From contig SDUX01000007.1 in the NCBI GenBank assembly GCA_008729055.1, forward strand, positions 4,881,409 through 4,945,408: a stretch of 64,000 nt of DNA. The letters run 5' to 3'. Below are positions 1-12,300 of this stretch, in pieces. Made by a program: the position numbers and the translations under genes. Source of the stretch: Pyropia haitanensis (Eukaryota; Rhodophyta; Bangiophyceae; Bangiales; Bangiaceae). The notes below the pieces were generated by a model. That model worked only from the letters and a program-made list of their open reading frames with translations. It had not been told where the DNA came from and did no database searches. Numbering within the stretch: the first letter of the stretch is position 1; each line of letters begins with the position of its first letter.

Positions 1-227
1 ACCGGTAACGTGGATGCGATTGGGGCAGCGTTTTGCTGCGATACAAACGAGACGGAAATACTAATCGGCCGCGGTAGGTGTCGTCACAATGTACCGCCGC
101 AATTAGGGGCCGTGAGGCGGATTCTGCACCCACCATTCTGGCATATTTACGACGCGTGCGCACAGATCTGACCGAAGAGTCTGGCCTCGCTCAGTCCAGC
201 TGTCTGACGGACACACCGTTCACCAAG

Positions 228-488
228 ATGGAGAAGGCCACGGTCAAGGTGCTCCGGGAGAGCCTTCGGGTTCGTGGGCTGTCCACTCACGGTCTGAAGG
301 AAGAAGTCCTGCAGCGCTGTAAGGCGCACGGTGTAGCTGTCGGAGATGCGTCTGGAGTCGCCCCCGGCGACCGAGGCAATGGCATTGGCGAGGCCACGGA
401 TGACAGCAAGCTAGCAACGGTAGTGACAAAGGACGCCGTCTCCAGCGTAGACGGCCGAAACATGGCACCGCTGGTGCTGCAGGGATAA
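228..488 (+). CDS. Small SAP-motif protein or 3' exon of one
   Basis: An 86-residue frame opens at the ATG at 228 and stops at 486-488. Residues 1-36 fit the SAP motif, a helix-turn-helix DNA-binding fold. Basic and leucine positions precede a conserved RGLSTHGLKEE stretch, the signature turn and second helix of SAP domains. The rest is low-complexity and acidic. The frame stays open upstream of 228 to about position 78 but holds no earlier ATG, so this could be the last exon of a larger protein whose 5' part lies left of the window. SAP domains occur in chromatin, DNA-repair and some transposon-encoded proteins. No partner gene is visible. The SAP call is moderate; gene limits are uncertain. 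Confidence 0.45.
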   Translation: MEKATVKVLRESLRVRGLSTHGLKEEVLQRCKAHGVAVGDASGVAPGDRGNGIGEATDDSKLATVVTKDAVSSVDGRNMAPLVLQG

Positions 489-2013
489 GGGCAGGCGCTG
501 CTGCAGGGATAATGGCAGGCACTGTCTGGAGGAGGGTAAGTGGAACAGCGCGAGACGGTGGCGACGAGCGGGGGGCACGTGGAGGTGTGCCGGTGATCAC
601 CAATCGAACTGCGCATTGCACTTGGTTTAAAGGAACCCAAAAAATTTAGCGGAGTTGCGTCGACCGGCGCACGGCGTCGGCAAAGAGCGTTCACAGTATG
701 TAACGCGGTACAGTACCGCGTCACACGAACGGTACGTGTCTGCGTAAGCCCCTGAGACCCGCGCGCAGGCAGCACACGAAAAAATCCTCCAGCGAGCTCA
801 AAAACGCTGGTCAGCCCACGAGGCTTTTTGAGGGTTCTAGTTAGAGCTAGTGACTGGAGTGTTGACCATCTCTTTTTCCCTCCGCGGGCCCGGAGGAGAA
901 ACGAGATAGTTCCCACGAGCTCTATTTTCCTCTGTGACTGACTAAGCTTCAAAGAGATAGTGGCCATGAGCTCATAAGCCCTCACGGCCCGCCGAGGAAA
1001 ACAGAGATTGTGCCCACTACCTCATGGAGGCCTCGTGGCGGACCGCCGCACGCCATTTGCCTCCGTGGCATCGACTTGGGCACGTCGCCGTCAGTCCCAA
1101 GGGCTTCCGCTCTTTGCTTCCCCACGCACCCGCCGGCCCCCGTCGCGCCCGTCGCCCCCGCTTTCTGCCCCCCCTTTGCTGTTCACCTGACTCGGCGTCC
1201 GCTCCCCCCCGCTTTGCGTCTCGCACCCGCCCCCGCCCCCGCTCCCCCTCGCTTGTTCGCCCGACCCCGCTCCCGTCCCCCTCCATTAACTGCGTCACCC
1301 ACCCGTCCTTGCCCCCGCCCCCCTCGCCTGTGCCCGACCGGAGGACTGGTTAGACGCGGAACAAGAAGCTGATACGTGTGGTCACGCGGAGGTCGGGCGC
1401 GAGCCCGCAGAGGGGAGGGTGGCGGGGAGGGGTGCTGCCCAGGTTGGTGCTGTCTGTCGTCATGGACGTGTTGTGACGAGGAGGTTCTGACCATCATGAG
1501 TGCTTTTTGTTTTGATGCTACTGTTGTGGCGGCGCGTGGGACGGTGCTGTCCTGTTTCTTTACCGTTCGTGATGATGGTGTGTTGTTTTTCTGGCTTGTT
1601 GTGCCAGGTGCGTACGTTTGCAGTGAGGGCACATATCGCGGTTTGGTGTGGCAGGGGCGAACGTGTGCAGTGAGGGCACTCAGGGCTTTGGGCGGCGCAC
1701 ATGTGCTGCGTGCCGCCGAGTGCTCTGCTATGATAAACAACGATACATGCTCATGGCGTGTCGCCCGGCGCCCGGCGCGGCGGAAGTAGAAAAAAAGGTT
1801 CTCGGACCGTAGTGCGGCTATGTCCACAGAGATAGCTGCACCTATCTCTGCGGAGATAATGGCAGCTATTGTCCATGGAAATAGTTGCAACTATCTCCAC
1901 AGAGGTAGTGAAAATATATCCGTTAGAGTCATATCCTAAAGACATCGTGGCTGGAGGGTTTGCACCCTCCCAGCCCTGCGGGCACGCGCGCCCCGCGCCC
2001 CGCGTGGCACGGC
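489..2013. other. Intergenic region with short degenerate repeats
   Basis: No supported gene. Three diverged copies of a GAGATAGT...GAGCTC-type unit lie near 902, 954 and 1004. A two-copy repeat carrying TGCAGTGAGGGCAC sits at about 1604-1633 and 1651-1678. A cluster of small palindromes occupies about 1815-1910. The part from 1080 to 1340 is C-rich low complexity. Confidence 0.5.
1815..1910. repeat. Palindrome cluster
   Basis: GAGATAG...CTATCTC is followed by the perfect palindrome ATAGTTGCAACTAT. Around them are imperfect inverted copies of GGAGATA...TATCTCC. The sequence could form a small compound hairpin. Its function is unknown. Confidence 0.5.
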
Positions 2014-3660
2014 CTATCCGCCGGCCACCCCCCCCCCTTCACGCTTCCCCACCACCCCTTCCGCTTCCCCCCCTCCCCCCCCCCCCATCAGCGCGCGGGG
2101 CACAAAAAAGCACGCGTCGCCATAGCTGAGGAACCGGTACCCCCCCCCCAGGGCGGCGGCGTAGGCGGCGGCGAGCGCATTGCGGCCGCCCACAAACGCC
2201 GCGACGAGCAGCAGCAGCGTCGAGCGGGGCTGGTGCAGGTTGGTCACCAGCCCGCCCACGACGGCGTAGCGGTAGCCGGGCACAATGAGCAGGCGGGTGG
2301 TGCCGACGATGGCGGGCGCCCGCCGGGCGGCCGCCCACGACGACAGCGCGCCGTACGCGGCGGCGACGGACACGCCGCCGGGGGGGGGGGGGCGCCGTCG
2401 CCAGCGGCGCCTGCAGCGGCGGGGTTGGTCGCGGCGGCGGACGCGGTCGCGGCTGCTCGTCGCGCGTCCGCCGCGTCAGCCAGCTCGTACGCTTCCCACT
2501 GGTCAAACGCCCACTCGTCGTCGGCAGGGCCGGCGCCCCCCCCCTCAATGGTGCCCCCCTCCCGCCCTCCCCCCTCCGCCAGCAGCCGCACGCCGAGCCA
2601 GTAGAGCGTCTCGAGCGTCCGCACCGCGGTGGTGCCGACCGCCACCAGTGGCCGCCCCGCCGCGGCCGCGGCCGCGACGGCCGCAACCGTCGCGGCGGGC
2701 ACCCTAAACCGCTCCCCGTGCATCGCGTGGCCCGCCGCGGCGGCGGCGGTGAGCGGCGCAAACGTGCCGGCGCCGACGTGGAGCGTCAGCCGCGCGAAGG
2801 CCACGTCGGGCCGTGCCGCGGCGAGGCTGCTGAGCAGGCGGGGCGTAAAGTGGAGCGACGCGGTCGGCACGGCGACGCTCCCCGCCGTCGCCGCAAAGAC
2901 GGTCTTGTAGTCGACCGCGTCGGCGGTGGTGGCGGCGCGGCGGATGTAGGGCGGCAGCGGCGTGACGCCGAGGACGGCGAGGACCGCCGAGAGGGAGGGG
3001 CGGTTGCCCAGCGCGTCGCCGGGGGGGGGGGGGGGGCGGCAGTCGCGGCGGTGGCGGCCGTGGCGCCCGCGGCGGCGGCGGCGGCGGCGGCGGCGGCCGA
3101 CCCACCCGCCCGCGGCCGGGCCGCCGCGGCACCCGTCGCCGCCCACCGCGGCGGCGGCGGGTCGGCGAGCCACCGCAGCGACACGACGCTGTCGGCGGCG
3201 TCGTCCCCCCGGGCAACGACCCGCGCGAGCAGCCGCCCGCACGGGGAGGTGAGCTCGTCGCCCGCGCGGATGTGCCGGCCGCGGAGCATACACGACCACT
3301 CGGCCGGTGCACCCGCTGCCGCCGTCGTCGCCGCCGCCGTCGCCGCCGCTGCCGCCGCTGCCGCCGTCGCCGCCGCTGCCGCCGCTGCTGCCGTCGGCGG
3401 TGTCGGCACCCCACCGGCGGCGCCGCCAAACTCGCCCGTCGGCAGCGGCGCGGCGAGCGCGACCGCCGGGTCCCCCCCCTCGCCGGGGCGAGCAAAAACA
3501 GCTCCGCGGCGCCGCCCGACGCGCGCTTCACCACCCCCACCCGCGCCGCGATCGCCGCCGAGTCATTGACGAGGAGCGTCGCGCGCGGCGGCAGCAGCGA
3601 AAGCAGGTCCCCAAACGTCGCGTGGCGGATGTCCACCCCGCCGTCGGGTGGGGGGGGGTG

Positions 3661-3706
<46 letters not shown>

Positions 3707-4382
3707 TGCCGTCGCGGTCGGCGTCACTCCTCGGCGAAAAGACGCCGACGAGGAGCTTGGACGTGTCCCGCTCCGGCACGGGGCGCACCGTGATCCGGCT
3801 GGCGGGCAGGTGGTAGTCATAGTCGGTGGTCGCCACCGCCTGCGCCGCCGTCACGCGCGTACGGGGTGCGGGGGGAGACGGGTTGCTGGGGGGGGAAGCC
3901 GCCGCGGGGGGGTCAAACAGCGCGCCCGTGGGGGCGGTGGCGGTGACAGTGGCAGCGCCTATTGAAGGGGTGGGTGGGGGGGACGGCGGTGGGGGAGGGG
4001 GCGCGGGGGGGGCATCGCCCTTTGCTGCCCAAGCCAGCGAGGGGGCGGGCGCGCCGCGGGGGAGGGGAGGGGGAGCGTGGGCCGCCGCCGCCGCTGCCGC
4101 CGCGGCCGCCGCCGGCCCCAGTGCCGATGGCGGCTCAGGGGGGGCGGCGGCGGCGGCAACGGCCGCAATGGCGCGAGACGACGACGGGGGGATCCCCCCC
4201 GCCCTACCGACGGCCGTCAGGCCGCAGCGGCCACCGCCACCGCCACCGACACCAACACCGCAGCCGCCGCTGCCACCGCCACCGCCACCGCCACCGCCAC
4301 CGCCGGCGGCGCGGCGCCAGCCGAGGCGTACCGCCGCGGCGGCGGCGGTGCGCCCCGCAGCCACCGCGGCGATGGCGTGCAT
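2014..4382 (-). CDS. queA: S-adenosylmethionine:tRNA ribosyltransferase-isomerase (QueA)
   Basis: QueA transfers and isomerises the ribosyl group of SAM onto preQ1 at tRNA position 34, giving epoxyqueuosine. From the N terminus the minus strand reads: an Ala/Gly-rich extension from the ATG at 4382; the opening motif with PERDTSKLLVG (about 3760); FGDLLSLLPP...LLVNDSAAIAARVG (about 3570-3625); RGRHIRAGDEL (about 3270); LGVTPLPPYIRR, GSVAVPTASLHFT and LHVGAGTFAPL (about 2760-2970); MHGERF; VGTTAVRTLETLYWLG (about 2600); and the C-terminal LVTNLHQPRSTLLLLV...GYRFLSYGDA (about 2110-2260). All QueA blocks are present in order. The frame changes four times, at G/C or GCC runs near 3650-3703, 3472-3479, 3021-3036 and 2380-2392. 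The N-terminal extension could be an organelle transit peptide. QueA is typically bacterial, so a nuclear copy suggests endosymbiotic or lateral transfer. Identity is firm; exact protein and start are not. Confidence 0.85.
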
Positions 4383-7300
4383 GGCGGGCGCCAACGGCGA
4401 GGGTACCAAGTGGCGGTGGGATGTGGGCCACCGGCGGGGAAGGGGGGGTGGGGAGAGTGGGGGAAGAGATGGACACGGGGAGAAGCAGGAAGGGGGGGGG
4501 TGGGGGAAGAGGGTGGGGGGGTAGACAGATGACCAGCGGTAGGCTCGGAGCGGGACGATTGAGGGGGCAGCGGCCGGGGTGAGATGACGGCGTGCCTGGT
4601 GGGCCAAGAACGTAGGACTGCGGGTTGTGAGCGGGCCTACTAGCGCGGTCGGGCCGTACGGGCTGGGCTCGGGTTGGGACCGCCGGCCGCCACCGTCACC
4701 TCAGTCGGCGGCGGCGGGCGGCGGGCGCGCGCCGCGGCGACTGCGCGCCTAAGTGCGCCGCCGGCGCGCAGGGCGGAGCTGGGCGTCACGCCCGGCAAGA
4801 TTGCCGTCCTCGCGCGTCGCCCAGAGTGTTGTGGTCATTGTCTTCTTTGTGTCCGGACGTCTGCGCGGGGGTGGCTGCCGTCTTCCCCGCGTCTGGATCC
4901 GGTTCGGTTTGTGTGTTGGTGTCCTTTCTGACCCGCCCCGTGTCTCACACAGGCGGATCTCAGGTCACTGCCTTTGGCACACCGCCCCCTGCAAAGGGGT
5001 TGCCTGCGCTTCCGTCTGTACGGATGCATACCCGCTGGTTCTGGCGTGGCGATCCCGCTGGCCCCCCGGGTGCTCGCGCCGGGGCGCGTGTCGCGGGTCG
5101 TGGCCGCGGGGCGGGCGGGTCCGGCTCTGCGGTGCCCCCCTCAGGGGCGCCGCCGCCGGGGGGTTCCCCCCCGCCGTCTCCTGCTGCCCCGGGGCATGCG
5201 CTATTGCCGCCGTGTGATCATCGTCAGCCCGTGCCGCCGCCGCCGAGGAAGGGAGTGCCACTCGAAGGAACGGGCCTGGGAGTCCAACACACGCTGGCCC
5301 GCCTCTCGTCTGAGGTCAAGGTTTAAGGCCATATAGATCGCGTCCTATGGCGCGTCTGCCAAAAAATATACATCTGGGTGGATGGTTCTCCGTCGCGCAT
5401 CAAACACTCCCTCCAATCTCGTGTTCGAGCATTGGCCAATCAGTGGCCGACAGAAGTGCCCCGGTACAGTGGACCATGTCGTGATCATGCCCTCGTTCCT
5501 GCTCGTGGCGGGATGATGCGCTCGTATGTTGAAAGGGGACGAAGACAAGAGAGGGCCAGTACGCTCAGTGGAAATCCACAGAACTTTGACGTTCCGCAGC
5601 CAAGATCTGATTGCCTCTCCGCTGTGTGCAACTGGAGCGACACAGTCTCGATGTATCTGTTCGCGCGCGCAACGTGATCGCCCCTGCTCTCGGAGGACCA
5701 GCCGACCGCGGCCGTCGTGGCCGCCACGCTCCACAGTCGTGGCCGCCACATCCCGCCGTGGTGACTGCCGCCCCTCCCGTCGACGCCGCCTGCCGCGCCG
5801 CCGAGGTCACCATCCGCCCTCCCCATTGTCGCCGCTCTCCTCCTTTTGGTAGCCGCCGCGGACGTGTTTACCGCCCCAACCCGCATAATCGTCCCCGCCT
5901 CTCCCGTCGCCGCCGCCGACCACGGCGCCGCCCCGGCGTCGTTGTCGCCGCTTTCCCTCCCGTCGCGCTCCTAACCGGGGGGGGGGGTGCCGCTGCGGGC
6001 CGCGGCGTGGGGGATGAGAGGGGCGAGAGGAACGAGGGGGGGGGGGGGGGTGGGGAGAGGGGAAGTGGGGGGGTTAGGGTGCGCGCGTCAGTGGGGAGGG
6101 GGCTGGCGAGTGCGGCGTGGCCGTCTCGGCCGGGGGGCGGTGATGGGGGGGGGTAGGGGTGGGGGGGGGGCTGAGGATGGCGCCGGCTGGGATACGGAGC
6201 CGGTGACGGCGGTTGATGAAGGAGTGCGCGTGGCGGCCGGGGAGGGCGTCGCCGCCGGCGTTGCGCTGCCAGTGCCGGCGCATGGGCCGCTACTGCCGCC
6301 GGCGCTGTCACTGGCGACGTCCCGGTTGTGGTCACGGTCACGATAAAGAGAGGTGGGCGACGGCGGTCGTGGTAACCGGGGCGGTGAGAGCAGGGGTGTC
6401 GACGGCCGGGGTGGTGGCGGCTGCGGTCGTGTGCGGTCCCCGCTTGCCGGGGGGGCCGCGTGGATCGCCGCGCGTGGCAAGGGCGACCGCAGCGACGGCG
6501 GCGATGGCGGCGGCGCGGACCATTTGGCTGCCGCTGCCGCCGCGGCTACGCCGGTGGCCCCGCCACCGCCGCCGACGCCACCGACGGTGACGCGGCCGTC
6601 GGCCGCAGCGACAGCGGCGACAGGTGCGCTGCTACCGCCGCGGCGGCGGTGGCGGCGGCCGCCGCCGCCGCCGCGGCCGCGGTCGCCACCTCGCCGCCGC
6701 GGCCGTGGCGGCCACCGCGCCGCCGCGACCGTGACCGCCACCGCACCGCCGCCCCTCCGTCGCCCTACCCACTATCGAGGGCGGCGGCGTCGGGGAGGTG
6801 GGCAAAGATGGATCATGGACGGCGCTCCCCCCCCCCCCCCCCGCCCTCCCATGGTCGATGGTCGCGCCGCCGCCGCCGCGGCCCGCCCCCCGCAGCCCGT
6901 CGCCGCGCGTATCGTGGGCGGCGCCGGCGCCGGCGCTGCCGCGCGGTGTCGTCAGCGTCATGTTGGGCAGCGGCAGTCGCTGCGGTGGCCGCGGGACGGG
7001 GGACCGGTCGGTGAGGGTTCTCCAGTCGTGCGCCACATATGCTCTGAACCCTGGTGTCCGCCCTTACCTGGGCGTGCGCGTCTATGGGATCCGGTGCAGG
7101 CCGCAGTGTCATGACGCGTCACAGCGTCGCCCCGTCCCCCCGAACTAGCTCCCCGCGGCGTGTGCCCAGCTAGCTGCGCACACACCGCGGTGACTGGCTC
7201 CGCCCACGTCTCAACGTGTCTCCTGCCGCCCTCGCTGTGGCGGACGAGCCGACCAGGCCGCTCGCGATGGTCATGGAAACCATCCATACGGCTACGGAGG

Positions 7301-7730
7301 GTTACAAGGCAGGTCATGACTGACGTGGGTGTCGTGAAACAGGGTGGGGTGGCCCACGTGAGCGCGCTGGGCGACCCCTCCTGTGTCTCTGTCGCGCGGT
7401 GGTTGTGGCAGGTGCAGACGCCGACACAAGCAAGGGAAGGGGGGAGGCGCGGGGGGTGGCACATCCACGTCAAAATACACAGGGACGCCTACGCCGGCAG
7501 CAGCGCCTCGCTTCAATAAAGTAGGTGCAACAATCAAGCAAGAACCCCTCTCCGCCTCGCTCGCCTCCCCGTCGCCCCGCCTCGCCCCCCCTTCCGTCTC
7601 CCCCCCTCGCCTTCCCCTCTGTCCTCCCAATTGCCCCCTCACCGCCCGCCCCCCGCATCCCCACCTCGACTCGGAACACAACAGGGACAAGCGCGCCGTA
7701 CATCTCCCCCCCACTAACCCCCCCGCCCCT
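4383..7730. other. GC-rich intergenic region, no supported gene
   Basis: Open frames exist on both strands but are Pro/Arg/Ala low complexity with no recognisable domain. Homopolymer G runs lie at about 5980-6180. A GCC/GCG-rich tract lies at about 6530-6770. Confidence 0.4.
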
Positions 7731-9332
7731 CTACACGTGCCCCGTCATCACATCTTGGAGCACCTCATCCGCCTTGGCCGCCGCGCGCCGGTCCGCCTCG
7801 GCGGCCGCCGCGGCGCCCTGCCGCCACCGCCGCCACGCGCGGATAGGCGCCCACACCAGCCACGCGACCGCCGTGACCAGCACCGCCACCAGCGCAAGTG
7901 GCAGCAGCACCACGATGAGCACCGTCGCGACGCAGCAGCCGCCGCCATTGACGCCGAGGATGCAAACGAGCCACGGCGGCAAGTCCACCGCCGCCGCCTG
8001 CGCCGCCTCCCACTCACTGTACGAGGGCGTCGGCCGCCGCAACGGGGTGCCGCCGTCGGCCGCGGTCGTGCCGTCGCCCTCTGGGTTGGCCGCCGCCGCG
8101 GCGGCGGCGGTGGCACGGGGTGACTTGCAGCCGACCACGTCCGCCTTCATCACGTCCCGCATGTAGCGGTCGTATAGGGCGCGCTTGACAGGCGAGGAGA
8201 GGGTTGTGTACGCCATGGAAACATCCCGCATCGCCTCACCGCCCATGGCCTGCCGGCACTTGTCCGGGTGCAGCACCCGCGCGAGCGCGTAGTAGCGCCG
8301 CTTAATGTCCCCCGACGACGCGTTGATCGCCACGCCCAGCACCGCGTAGTAGTTTTGGGCGCTGAGCACGCGCGGGATCTCCTCTGCCGCGGCCAGCGCG
8401 CCGGCACGGCTGGCGCCACCGCCGCCACTGCCGCCGCCGTCCCCGCACGTGACCGCCTTGGGCGGCCGCCGCACGCTGGCGGAGCCGTCGGTGGGCGGTG
8501 CGGCCGAGGACCCGCTCTCCCCGTCCCGTGACCGCGCGGCCGCGGCGGTGGCGCCGCTGCTTTCCGCGAGCGCCGCGCCTGGGTGTGGCAGCGGCTCTGC
8601 GGCGGCGGCGGCCGTGCCGCCACCCGCCGCTGGCGCGGTTACGGCGGCCAGGTGCGCGCGCGCGTCGACCGCGTCGAGAGCGCGGCGACGGGCGGATCGG
8701 AGGTTGGGGTCCCGCGGGCCACACGCGGCGAGGGCGGCGTCAAAAGTGGCTACCGCCTCGGCGGGGCGGCCTGCCTCCAGCTGCGCCACGCCGACGCGCC
8801 ACCACCCTTTGGGCCAGGTGGGGTCGACAGTGACCGCGGCGCGGCCGTCTGCCTCTGCGGCGACAAAGTTGAGCAGTTTGAGATGCGCAGCAGAGCTGTG
8901 ACGGACGGGAAAACAGACAGAGGGAACACAAGAAGAAGGAACGGGGGGAAACTCGCAAGATACGCAAACACACAGGGGTGTGAGAAGACACACACAAGAC
9001 TCGCTGCACGTAGCAGCACTGGTCGTGCAACACAGAGCGCACGCACTGCTGCAGATGGACCCATGCACGCCCGCCCGCTCGACGGGTCCGCCCCCACACA
9101 AGCCGTGCCCTACCAACACACGCCGCTCACTGTCGCACCCCCGCTCTGCCGACCAGGCGCTCCCACTCGTCACTTACCGGTTGCTCAATAGGTTGACATT
9201 TCTTGGCTCTGCGTTCAGCCCGGTGGTGTAGGCCGCCACGGCCTTGGCATACTCGCCCGCCGCAAAGTGGGTGTTGCCCCTGCCCTTGTACACCGCCGCC
9301 ACCGCCGCGGGGGAGCTGGCCGTCGTCGTCAT
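7731..9332 (-). CDS. TPR- and J-domain membrane protein (DnaJ family co-chaperone)
   Basis: Two exons, 9332-9178 and 8895-7731, join in frame to give 439 residues from the ATG at 9332. Residues about 10-45 and 55-95 form TPR repeats; WPKGWWRVGVAQLEAG is a typical TPR helix pair. A Ser/Ala/Gly linker follows. Residues about 231-295 form a J domain starting NYYAVLGV and carrying the HPD motif (about 8261-8272) that stimulates Hsp70 ATPase. A strongly hydrophobic segment near residues 362-400 is followed by basic residues, so the protein is probably anchored in a membrane near its C terminus. The layout resembles DNAJC7/P58-like co-chaperones but with a C-terminal membrane segment. The open frame continues upstream to about 9575 without an ATG. 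A further exon starting at an ATG at 9928 in another frame is possible, so the N terminus is unsettled. Confidence 0.8.
8896..9177 (-). other. Spliceosomal intron in the TPR/J-domain gene
   Basis: The 282-bp intron starts GTAAGTG and ends CGTCACAG on the minus strand. Splicing joins codons within the TPR stretch ...LLSNR|SAAHLKLLN and keeps the frame. Read without splicing, the interval is Cys/Ser/Val-rich and unlike TPR sequence. Confidence 0.8.
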
Positions 9333-12300
9333 CGCGCCCGTCGCGCCCTCTGCGCCGCCGTCCGATGACCCACCCACTGGACTGGCGGAGGCCGCTCCAG
9401 CCGCCCCTGCCGACCCCGCCGCCACCGCCGCTGTGGCTTCTGATGGGGTTGGCTCTGTGGCGACCGACGGAGCCGCCGTGCCAGGCGTCACCGCACCCCC
9501 ATCCGCGCTGGCCCGCACGGCCGCACCGTCGGGAGCGGCAGCCGACACAGCACCCCCCTTACCCTCTCCTCCCACTCCTCCCCCCCCTCACCACCCCCCT
9601 CACCGCCACCGCCAGCGGTCGGCGGCAGCGGAATGACCCCGCCGGGCAGCGCCGGCGCCGGCGGCACGCTCACAGGTGGCGCAGCGGCGGCAATGGCCGA
9701 CGTCGCCGCTGCGGCTTGCTGCTGCACGCCCGTCGGGGACGCACCGTCCATCCCTTCCGCGGCGGCCGCCTTGGCCGGTCCCCCGGCCGGCGGCAGCGAC
9801 AGCGGCGGCGGCGTCTGGGACTTGACGTCAGCCACGCTTTCCCTCGCGCCCGCAGCACGTTCGTCACCGCCGCCGTTGCCGCCTCGGCCGCTACCGCCAC
9901 CACCGCCGCCGTCTTCGTCGCCGTCCATCGTTGCCGTGGGGCGACACGTCACTGGGAAGCGCGACGCTGGTCGCCGCTGGCAACCTCGCCGTCGGGCGTA
10001 CCGCGTGCCGCCTGCCGACGCGGGGCGCCAGGATGCGCGCGTCGAGGGAAGCGCGCGGCAGGAATGGGGCGGGCGTGGGGCGCCCGCGTCTCGGCGGCTG
10101 CGCCGCGGGTGGCAGCCCGTGAGGAACCCCCACGCCGACGCGCGCGGCTCCCACGACGAGCCGTGCCCGCGCGGCGGACACGGCGGGCCGTGCTGGCCGC
10201 CGCCGTGGGCAGGGCAGGGGGGTGCCGGTGGGGCCTACCCGCCAGCCAGCCCCACCCCTAACGCCTGCCGCCTAGTCCCCACCGCCGCCGCCGCCGCCGC
10301 TGCTCAAGAGCCCTGGTGGAGCGTGCCGTGGGCGTGCGGCAGCAGCACGCGTCCCGCAACGGGCAGGCCAACTGGCAGGCTGCCGCGAGGGCACAGCGGC
10401 GTGGCTCCCCCCACCGGGAAGAGCCGCCCAGGACGGCGGCGCGCCGCCCCCGAAGAACAGCGTCACGCGCCAAGTGGCGCCGCTGCCATCGTGGCGCCCG
10501 TGCCCACCTCGTTGACAACAAGGGGAGGAGGGGAAGATGGGGGGGGGGGAGGGGGGGGGCCACGGGGTCGGGGAGGCGGGGGGCGAGGGAGAGGCGGGCG
10601 TGAAAGCTCGCGTGGCCACCCGTCTCGGGAGCGGCGGCGTCTACCGCGGCGGCGGGTCTTGAAATTCAAAGGCGGGGGCCCCGGAGCAGGGTGCGTGCCT
10701 ACTGCAGCGGGGAAGATACTAGGAGATGAGAGCGGCGGGACTGGTTGGGGAAGCGGGCGGCAGGAAGGGTGGGGGGGGGGGGGAGGAGGGAGGGGGGAAG
10801 GGGAAAAATAATGCAGCCGCCGGCCGCCGGCACCCTCCCGCCCCGCCCCACTTTGTCACCTCGTTGCGGGCGGGACCACGGGCGGCGCTGATGGTATGCA
10901 TCCTTGCACGCAGGCGCGTCCTGACAAAGTGCCGCCGCCATCACGACGAAACCGTCAGCCTTGAGGAGGCGGCCGGGGTGGGGGGGTGGATGAGCATGAC
11001 CGGTTTGCACGACTGACGAGGTGCCCGCGGATCCCTCGTGGGGGGGGGGCGGTGTCTCGTTGGCCGCGGCCCATCGAATTCGAGAGTCCTGTGACTTCCC
11101 CAAACAAAACACGTGTCACGAAGTTCTTTTCTCTGTAAGCTCGAAAGACTCCACAAACCAATTTCTACGACCCAGGCACGAGCACTTGCATCGCGCCTGC
11201 CACTCGCGCAGCGGGCGCCGGCCGTTGGGGTCCCGTCCGCGGCGCCCAGTCGGAGACGCTCCCGTCTGCTGGCTCGGCGGGCACTCTGCCGTCGCGGTCA
11301 CCGCCGCCGCCGTCATCGGGGGTGGTGCCGCCGCCGGCATGGGGCGTCGGCGCGGGGCGACCGGTCCGATGCAGCGCGGCGGCCACCATGGACAGCGCAC
11401 CCAGGCGGGGGGTGCCGGCCGCGGATGTTGCGTGGTGCGTCCTGGCGTGTCCCAACGACCGTCGGTGCGTACAGGTGAGGGGGCTGGACGCGGGCGTGTG
11501 TGCGACACGACGCAGCTGACTGGGCCAAGCGACGACCGCAGCGTCCGTGCAGGCGACGAGCCGCGCGGACGGGGCGCTTCCCTGGTCTACACCGTGACCG
11601 CGTTGACCTGCATCCGCGTTGTAGCCGCGGCAGACCGACTCCTTTTATCCCATACAGAGGGGGAAGGGGAGGGGGAGGGGGGAGGGGGATGCACCCAACG
11701 TGTAGGCGCCCCCGTGCATTGGCGCCGCGTGACGAGCGCGACTCCACCGCGCTTGCCGCAGACGCCGCTGCCCGTTCTCCTACGTCACCGTCTGTCTGAC
11801 GGGGGAGACACATCTGAGCAGCAGCCAGCGGCGTCATTGCCCACGCCCAGCGGGACGTGGTCCTGTCTACAACACCGTCGGGCGAGACTGGCAGGGGATT
11901 GCAGGTGGGCACGTGGCCGGCGCGCAATGCCTCTCAAGAGGAAAGAAAGACACGACCGGTCCCACTCGAAAACCGGTCCTAGATCACGACCCCTCGTGCG
12001 CCGGCCTGCCCGCTCTCGCTCGTTATGGTTGAATGGAGCGTGCACTACTCTTTGCACAGTGTCGACGTGCCCTTGCTGCTCCTGCAGGCGGCGCGTCGGG
12101 GGGCCTCGCAGACCCGGCGGGCAACCCCATCTCGCCGGCGGGCGCGCCGCGGTCGTGCGCGCGCGCTGCGCCGCCGCGCACGCGCAACGGCCGCCGCGGC
12201 AGCGGCCGCCGCGGTGCGGAGCGGCGGCCGCCGACGCGCGGCCGATGCGCGCGGTCGGGCGGGGGACACGGCGTGCGTGCGGCCGCGCGGCGCCGCCAAG

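Noticed and set aside
2014..4382. Bacterial contamination as explanation for queA
   Set aside because: The contig carries a spliced gene, OSCP, adaptin and LTR retrotransposons, and the protein has a eukaryote-style low-complexity extension.
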